From the NCBI GenBank assembly GCA_003427395.1, contig BFEA01000940.1:152852-176929 (forward strand): a DNA stretch of 24,078 nt, given 5' to 3'. The stretch is from Chara braunii (lineage: Eukaryota > Streptophyta > Charophyceae > Charales > Characeae). Of the stretch, positions 18,917-24,078 are shown piece after piece (the stretch's first letter is position 1; each line of letters begins with the position of its first letter). The position numbers and the translations under genes are program-made. The notes under the pieces were generated by a model, which saw only the letters and a program-made list of their open reading frames with translations, was not told where the DNA came from and did not search any database.

Positions 18917-19993
18917 TAAATCAATCTAACTAAACACCTATCGCTAATTTCCTATCAGTAAACCTCCGAAGGTCGACTCTTAGGAACTCGTGCTTACCTT
19001 TCGTAGAAGAGCCAGTCAGACGGCCTAACCCGAGTCAGGCTGGGCAGGCCAATAAGAACCTCAATACATGTCGTTGCCGTTCTGCTCACACGCTCCAATA
19101 CCCTGGCAGCTTTTTGCCCAATTGTGAAAACTTATCTCCCTTGTGTTTATTGTAGGGGCACGCGGTGGGGGCGGAATACCCCAAATCCGTATGATAAATC
19201 ATTGAGCCAACTCTGTTGGTATGGCAGAAAGCTAATGAGATTACCCAGAAGTATCATCTTTATGACGCCGCACATCTAATTAACCCTAATCTCGCTTAAG
19301 CGCCTAAGCACCGCCAGAGCGCCACCAGAGCGGTATTGTCGAGCGCATCGGCCCGACACTGCTCGTGGCAGTGTGGGACCCTCTCGGCCGCGTCACGCAG
19401 GAGTTAGACTAACCTTTTCGCGAACACACAAATGGAGCTTCCTTAGGCCGCTCCGGCCGAGTGCGCCAGCCATACCTCTCGCGAGCCTCTACGACAGGAT
19501 AGGGCCTACACGAGGCACAACTTACCTCCAGTTGTCACCTCCCTTCAGTGGGCGTATCCCCACCGAGCTACCAGTCCACAGTATGAAAGCTACTCAATTG
19601 CAATCGCAGAGGTGCACCAGCCGAGGGCGTTTCTTGTTTGCTGTAGCATAGGGGGTACGCACGGTAGCACGCCTATCGGACCCGCACGCGGACCGACACC
19701 TTGGGGGGCTGAAGTCCCAAGGGCGGTTCGTCGTCGGTCGGCTAGGACGTATCCCACTTACCATGCATACACTACTCTACGAACACAGAGAGAACGCACG
19801 CACACTTATACACACACAGAATGACATGGCACAAACAACGCGACAACGCGCTTAGCCCCTCAGTAGCCGTCCCATAACCCTTCGATGCTGAAATCGGGTG
19901 GGCGTAGCGCGTGAGACTTTAGTATAAAAATCGCGCAGACGCAAGGCTACTCACATTTGACTCGCGATGCAAACGTGCGCAAGCAATCGTAGT
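18917..19993. other. Non-coding interval
   Basis: No gene supported. A TATA-like TATAAAAA sits at 19923-19930. The GC-rich stretch 19370-19780 has open frames on the plus strand without any recognisable motif. Confidence 0.4.
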
Positions 19994-20785
19994 GATGGCG
20001 TACTATATGGTACCCACATCCATGAGGTCCTCATTAATCTCGAGGGTCGCATTCGACACTCAAGTGTCGGCTGACACGCGCCTTGAGGGTTAATCTCTCG
20101 CCGTTGTACAACTGTCATGCGCGGTTGAAGACCAGACCCTCTTCTGCACCCTGTGGAGAGGGGTTGAATAGAGAATTTTAAGCTGTCGTGGCGGTCGAAC
20201 ATCAAGGGGTTTGACTTTAACCCGCCATGGACTATAACGTCCAACTATGAAAACGCAAAAAAGAAAGTCACTTCAACCCCCATTTAGCTGATGACCTTCT
20301 AAAATGGAAGGGGGTGGGTAAGCCTAAACGACGCGTGCGCGGAAGAGGTGCGGAATCCTACCCATAGGCTACCCGGCGTCCAGAATAATGAGGCACGTAC
20401 ACGCACTCTCATAGGCTGATTGGGGCTACTCCTCCGCCCACGTGCAGTTTCAAGTTACCAAAACCCCAAGTTTACTGGTCATATGCTCGTGGTCTCGCCG
20501 CTTGACCCATAACTCTTTTAGTGCGGGATGCAATGAGTGCCACGCGCGAACTTAGTACAAGGTCGCGAGGGCGCTGGACTTACACACACTATCTCGCTAT
20601 ACAGCTCTACACGAGTACCTGCGATGGCGGCGCATTATATAGTGCCCACACCCAAATGGCCTATTTTAAGCCAAAGGGGTCACCTTCAACGCTCAGGCGT
20701 TGGCTGAAGTGCGAGCAAAAGGGGGTTGCCCTTTAGCTGGCGCAAAACCGACCTGAGGGCCTTCCCGCCTTCTGCACCCTGAGGT
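19994..20785. repeat. Degenerate 0.63-kb tandem duplication with a paired hairpin
   Basis: Segments 19994-20160 and 20623-20785 are related: GATGGCG, then ATATGG or ATATAGT with CCCACA, then a hairpin followed by GGCTGA, then TTCTGCACCCTG. The hairpin is CGACAC-TCAA-GTGTCG or similar (20054-20069) in the first copy and CAACGC-TCAG-GCGTTG (20687-20702) in the second. Two stem positions changed on both sides, so pairing is kept. The loop is TCAR in both. No ORF is shared by the copies. Confidence 0.5.
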
Positions 20786-21379
20786 GTCCCAACGGGTGTG
20801 GGGCAAGATGATCCCTAGGGCAGGAAGGGGTTTGGAACGGTGGTGAGTTGTCTTGCGCATCACCAGCGACACGCTAACCCTTCCGCCCGGAACTTTATCG
20901 TTCCACCAAGATAAATCGCAACAAGGAAGGGAAACGAGCACTTTTATCGTTTATTAAAGAAAAACCCCTCTCGTGTTAGGCTCGAAGCCCTTACTGCGCG
21001 GGCACTTCAGGCCGCGCTAATTCCTCACGTAGGTACACATACACTCGCACATACATATACACAAGGGGGATAATTATGTGACGATCACTTCTCACAGTCA
21101 TAGTGGGTCTCCTTCTAACCATACATATGTACACGACGGCAAGATAGCCCAACCAAAACCCCAAGTCTCTGAACATACCGGCAATCACATCAAAAGTCAG
21201 ACAAGAGTCCACACACTACACGGAGTCAACTCCAACCAGTTTCTATACTCATACCCCTCGCTTTAGCCATGCAAGCCCCAACCTTCAGCCAACTAACCTT
21301 AAATAAATAGTCAAAACCTCTGTTAAATGGTTATTCAATAAAAGTCCGGGTGAAACCCCTTAACAAACAAGAAGATCAC
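20786..21379. other. Non-coding interval
   Basis: No gene supported. GCTTTAGCCATG (21260-21271) is exactly complementary to CATGGCTAAAGC (21380-21391) and could close a 130-nt loop at the entrance to the structured region that follows. Confidence 0.4.
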
Positions 21380-21455
21380 CATGGCTAAAGCCTTTTAGGT
21401 TGAGTATGGGGAGCGAGTAAGAATTGGGTCGCGAACCGACGAATCGGCACCCGAC

Positions 21456-21725
21456 CTGTTATCAGTGATAACAGATGATGATCCTTGCAGGATCAAGCTG
21501 GACTAACTCAAGTCCTGAATCAGATTGATCAAGCCGGCCTGTAACATTAGACAGGCCAACGCCCAAGACTAAACCCGTAAGCCTTATGCAAATTATCTTC
21601 TATATGATAATCTCATCTAACCTCCTGGTAGCCAACTAGGTCTGAACCTTGTCCTAAGTCAAGGTTCGGAGAAAAGGTAGACCTTTGGCTGGGTTTCCCC
21701 TATACAGAGTGGACTGCCAACTCTG
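21456..21725 (+). ncRNA. Cluster of seven stem-loops (candidate structured RNA)
   Basis: Consecutive hairpins: 21456-21474 (CTGTTATC/GATAACAG, 3-nt loop), 21480-21494 (GATCCT/AGGATC, 3-nt loop), 21500-21515 (GGACT/AGTCC), 21536-21557 (GGCCTGT/ACAGGCC), 21592-21611 (ATTATC/GATAAT), 21641-21670 (TCTGAACCTTG/CAAGGTTCGGA, 11 pairs with one G-U) and 21705-21725 (CAGAGTGG/CCAACTCTG with one bulge). The density of short-loop, long-stem hairpins in 270 nt is far above the rest of the window. No ORF crosses the region. The strand is assumed to be that of the downstream array. DNA-level inverted repeats remain an alternative. Confidence 0.45.
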
Positions 21726-21765
21726 CCACCTGTCATAATATAATCTAACTCCTCTAAACTAAGAA

Positions 21766-21803
21766 AATTTCGGCAGCGCTTCCCGTAGGAAAAATGCCTT
21801 TCC
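21766..21803 (+). repeat. TTTCGGCAG stem-loop motif, copy 1
   Basis: AATTTCGGCAGCGC is followed by TTCC-CGTA-GGAA and closed by TGCC, which pairs with GGCA of the leader, then TTTCCAG. It is the best-folding copy of a motif seen four times in the last 2.3 kb. Confidence 0.55.
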
Positions 21804-21841
21804 AGTATTTATATAAGCCTGAATACCAAAACAAAAATAGT

Positions 21842-21857
21842 CTTTGACTTTTCAAAG
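21842..21857 (+). repeat. Short hairpin
   Basis: CTTTGA and TCAAAG form a 6-bp stem around CTTT, between copies 1 and 2 of the TTTCGGCAG motif. Confidence 0.4.
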
Positions 21858-21874
21858 CTCAATTTGACCTAGCA

Positions 21875-21915
21875 AAAATTTGGGCAGCAGTCCCTTTAGA
21901 AGGGGGGACTTTCCA
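21875..21915 (+). repeat. TTTCGGCAG stem-loop motif, copy 2 (diverged)
   Basis: AAATTTGGGCAGC is followed by AGTCCC and GGGACT arms around an A/T/G-rich loop, then TTTCCAG. The stem sequence is entirely different from copy 1, yet paired. The flanks TTT(C/G)GGCAGC and TTTCCAG are shared. Confidence 0.5.
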
Positions 21916-21996
21916 GATTTCTTCTAGGCCATATATGTAACTTAGACAAGCTGAGATCTGAAAAGCCTAAATTTGACTAACTCCTTGGATTTGCAG

Positions 21997-22035
21997 AAAT
22001 TTCGGCAGCGCTTCCCGTAGGAAAAGTGGCTTACC
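21997..22035 (+). repeat. TTTCGGCAG stem-loop motif, copy 3
   Basis: AAATTTCGGCAGCGCTTCCC with GTAGGAAAAG is nearly identical to copy 1; the outer closing arm is changed (TGGC) and the end reads TTACCAAG. It lies 42 nt before the ATG at 22077. Confidence 0.55.
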
Positions 22036-22076
22036 AAGATATATACAAGCGCAAGTATAAGAAAGACCTCAGATAA

Positions 22077-22241
22077 ATGCAGAAATCAGACCAAGTAAAA
22101 AAAATTATCTTAGAAAATGCAGAAATTGAATCTAACTCTTATAGCTCTAGCACGTGGCGAACCACTACAGCAACTACCTATCAACTCAAACTCAGACTAG
22201 GTAGTGATACCACTCAGCCACATGCAAGCCAAACCACAAAG
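22077..22241 (+). CDS. Possible short first coding exon (55 codons)
   Basis: An ATG directly after an in-frame TAA opens a frame that reaches a consensus donor (AAG then GTAAGT) at 22241/22242 after 55 codons, in phase 0. The product is polar, Ser/Thr-rich and matches nothing I know. It would join the exon at 23254 in frame. Without transcript evidence this is a hypothesis; the unspliced frame ends at 22274 and could be chance. Confidence 0.22.
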
Positions 22242-23253
22242 GTAAGTACTCTCACCATTCCCAAGTTGATTTAGCAAACATTACTTCATAGTTTTTCAGT
22301 GTTTTAACCCTTTATACCCTGCTTACATAGGGCATTGGGACTGGTCATTCATCTTAGAAACAATGCCAGCTCTCCGCCTTAGTAATACATGAACAGGTTG
22401 CACACCTACTTTTCTCTTCATTGGGCATTTAACTAAAGTCATTCATCTTAGAAACCATGCTTAGTCGCCCTGAACTGTTTAAATAGCCAAGTTATATATA
22501 CTTCTCTACACCTTAGTCTTCAAAAGGAGGGTGTAGGGCTGAGCCATTTATCTTAGAAACAATGCTCAACCTGTCCAGGTGACTTTCAGTCATAGCTCTC
22601 GATTATACTCTCTTTGTTTGTGATAGGGCTATAGCCAGATCATTCATCTTAGAAACAATGTCTGGCTAGCCTTGTTCGTATATAAGTACATATGTATACA
22701 ACATTTATAGAGATTCTTATTCCTTTGTTCTCATTATGGTCCTGAGGCCTCAGACTTAGACCATTCATCTTAGAAACAATGTCTAGTCCTCTGGCCCTGA
22801 ATCCTCCCTCAGAATAAAACAATCAAGGAGAGATGAGCCATTCATCTTAGAAACAATGCTCAACCCTCCCCTTTTCAGTACAAAAAAAAATAGAGTCCCC
22901 TGGGTCTGGCCCAAAGACTGTTCAGAAACCACCCAAAATAAACAGCGACCAGACCATTCATCTTAGAAACAATGTCTGACCCTTAAAAGTCAAGCAAACA
23001 ATACCCCTGAAAAATAAGTAGCCAGGCCATTCATCTTAGAAACAATGCCTGACACAATTAAAGAAACACAGCAACCAAGCCATTCATCTTAGAAACAATT
23101 CTTGGTCCTTCAGAAAACAGAACAAAACATAGCGGTCAGGCCATTCATCTTAGAAACAATGCCTGACCCTGTAAAACCCGTTCAATCGCAAGCAAAATTG
23201 TCTTCCTCCCAACCTTCCCCCTGATGCAACTCCTTGTGACAATCTGCTTTCAG
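22242..23253 (+). other. Putative 1012-nt intron containing the hairpin array
   Basis: The donor GGTAAGT (22241-22247) is a near-perfect match to the eukaryotic consensus. The acceptor TGCTTTCAG ends at 23253 after a pyrimidine-rich stretch (about 23203-23220) and a possible branch region TTGTGAC (23234-23240). All ten hairpins lie inside. Short ORFs on both sides join in phase 0. If correct, the hairpins are intronic RNA or a host for processed RNAs. Confidence 0.3.
22341..23168 (+). ncRNA. Array of ten hairpins with constant loop and covarying stems
   Basis: Each unit reads: variable 5' arm, bulged C, ATT, loop CATCTTAGAAAC, AAT, complementary 3' arm. Units and outer arms: 22341-22369 (CTGGT/GCCAG), 22432-22465 (ACTAA..GT/GCTTAGT; AAT is CAT), 22540-22568 (TGAGC/GCTCA; loop starts T), 22632-22668 (TAGCCAGAT/GTCTGGCTA), 22757-22785 (TAGAC/GTCTA), 22834-22862 (TGAGC/GCTCA), 22950-22978 (CAGAC/GTCTG), 23023-23051 (CAGGC/GCCTG), 23074-23106 (ACCAAG/CTTGGT), 23134-23168 (GGTCAGGC/GCCTGACC). 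The loop is identical in nine of ten. Arm sequences differ but stay paired, with G-U pairs at 22345 and 22640. Spacing is 53-121 nt with unrelated, increasingly A-rich linkers. The pattern suggests an RNA bound by a protein or partner that reads loop and bulge. The host transcript is unknown. Confidence 0.8.
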
Positions 23254-23436
23254 GCAGTCAAAGAAACTGAAGCTGTCATTTATATAAACATTCCTTTAGT
23301 TGGTCTGATTTGTGTCCTGAGAGTCAATCCAAAAGTCAAAGTAGAGGTCGCACTCAGCATAGCCAAACAATACATAGGGAGGAATGTAGGTAGGGGTTAT
23401 ACTGGGTTTATGAGGGAAAGCAATGGTTATCTTTAA
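23254..23436 (+). CDS. Possible second coding exon (60 codons plus stop)
   Basis: After the putative acceptor the frame GCA GTC AAA... stays open for 60 codons to TAA 23434-23436. It has a hydrophobic stretch (IPLVGLICVL) near the start and a basic, Gly-containing end. No family is recognised. It is in phase with the exon at 22077-22241. An unspliced start at 23224 would be non-ATG in its context and less attractive. Confidence 0.22.
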   Translation, partial: AVKETEAVIYINIPLVGLICVLRVNPKVKVEVALSIAKQYIGRNVGRGYTGFMRESNGYL

Positions 23437-23462
23437 GTTCCCTGCCTCCAGAACTCCTCCTG

Positions 23463-23502
23463 AGTTTCGGCAGGGCTCCCGCAATCGGTGGGGCGAACCT
23501 CC
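23463..23502 (+). repeat. TTTCGGCAG stem-loop motif, copy 4
   Basis: AGTTTCGGCAG is followed by GCTCC and GGGGC arms around a CGCAATCGGT-type loop, then a CCTCCCA end. Again the leader is conserved while both arms differ from copies 1-3. It lies 27 nt after the stop of the putative second exon. Confidence 0.45.
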
Positions 23503-23800
23503 CACAAAGGCCTTGGCGCGGATTACGGGTTGCAATCCCGCCTGCCGCTTTCCTCTCCAAACCGATGGACCAGTGAATCCCCCCTGGCGACGGACAGGCG
23601 CGGCCAAGTCCGCGGCCGCGGACAGGCCACGAAGCCCGCGGACGTGTCCTCGCGGACGCGCGCATTCGCAGACACGTGGCGGCCGCAGGGGAGGGGGTTT
23701 GAAGATTCTGACGGCGCCATGTGGCGGCGCATCCTCTGCCCCACCCCCCCCCACAAAAAAAAACCGAAAAATATCAACTTTTGGTGGGGGGGGTATAGAC
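23503..23800. other. GC-rich palindromic non-coding DNA
   Basis: CGCGGAC and GGACAGGC repeats surround a 16-nt perfect palindrome GTCCGCGGCCGCGGAC (23608-23623). Overlapping open frames on both strands reflect high GC, not genes. A poly-G/poly-A stretch follows. Confidence 0.5.
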
Positions 23801-23952
23801 GAAATGCAACGAAAATGGAAAAAAAAACGCGTTTTTTTTTTGTTTTTTTTTTTTCTCGTTGATTGATTGATTGATTGATTGATTGAGTGATTGATTGATT
23901 GATTGATTGATTGACTGATTGATTGGTGTGGGCGGGGTCGCCCCACCCCACC

Positions 23953-23993
<41 letters not shown>

Positions 23994-24078
23994 CTGGTGG
24001 GGGAGGGGTCTCCCCCCGCGCGATTGATTGATTGATTGATTGATTGATTTCTTTATTTCTTTATTCGTTTTTTTTTTT
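23801..24078. repeat. (GATT)n array with G-rich spacers
   Basis: A-rich and T-rich runs, then three blocks of GATTGATT units (about 23858-23925, 23954-23995, 24022-24048) separated by spacers rich in GGGG and CCCC (GGGCGGGGTCGCCCCACCCC and GGTGGGGGAGGGGTC). It continues off the window edge in a poly-T run. Confidence 0.85.

Noticed and set aside
19373-19824. Plus-strand frames in GC-rich DNA
   Set aside because: No motif, no neighbouring copy, and codon composition reflects local GC only.
22341-23168. CRISPR array
   Set aside because: Repeats are spaced 53-121 nt irregularly, the arms of each repeat vary in a paired manner, and the context is eukaryotic with no cas genes.
22341-23168. Hammerhead or other small self-cleaving ribozymes, because loops contain GAAAC
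   Set aside because: Neither strand carries the CUGANGA box or a three-way junction around GAAA; each unit is one simple hairpin.
22341-23168. Iron-responsive elements, because of the bulged C
   Set aside because: The loop is 12 nt and not CAGUGN, and only three pairs separate bulge and loop instead of five.
23296-23951. Several overlapping frames on both strands
   Set aside because: High GC and the GATT repeat explain their openness; only the 23254-23436 part has independent (splice phase) support.

Overview
The window looks like nuclear DNA from a large, repeat-rich eukaryotic genome. It has long homopolymer and microsatellite tracts, a 785-bp assembly gap, retroelement fossils, TATA and CCAAT promoter elements, and almost no long open frames. 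The gag fragment at 15.8-17.5 kb resembles, from memory only, Ty3-type gag proteins of the charophyte alga Chara, so a charophyte (Chara-like) source is my best guess. This is inference, not a database result.

Layout. 1-3.3 kb: non-coding DNA with a small Harbinger/Tourist-like MITE and a possible TTAA-flanked MITE. 3.3-11.3 kb: three copies of one transcription-unit-like module. Copies A (promoter about 4.7 kb, ORF 5.76-6.2 kb) and B (promoter about 6.7 kb, ORF 7.73-8.2 kb) are direct tandem copies about 1.95-2.0 kb apart. Copy C (promoter about 10.73 kb, pseudogene 9.96-9.4 kb) is inverted. Each has a CCAAT/TATA promoter, a roughly 1-kb leader, an uncharacterised small protein with a PWxxVxPxWPRxLCxEC-type core, and a conserved 3' tail. 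11.3-15.5 kb: foldbacks, palindromes, the gap, microsatellites and a tRNA-iMet-like primer-binding site. 15.8-18.9 kb: a decayed Ty3-like gag (+) abutting a decayed LINE-like ORF1 (-). 19-21.3 kb: no genes; a degenerate 0.63-kb tandem duplication. 21.4-23.5 kb: a very unusual region of serial stem-loops. 23.5-24.1 kb: GC-rich palindromic DNA, then a (GATT)n array.

The best candidate for an undescribed system is 21.4-23.5 kb. Ten hairpins between 22341 and 23168 share one 12-nt loop, a three-pair ATT/AAT inner stem and a bulged C. Their outer stems differ in sequence but mostly stay paired, which suggests selection on RNA structure. Upstream lie seven other strong hairpins and three copies of a second stem-loop motif; a fourth copy lies downstream. 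The hairpin array sits between a consensus splice donor (22242) and an acceptor (23253) that would join two short ORFs in phase 0. It may be a structured intron, a long non-coding RNA scaffold or a retroelement leader. The triplicated ORF/promoter module is the second main point of interest.
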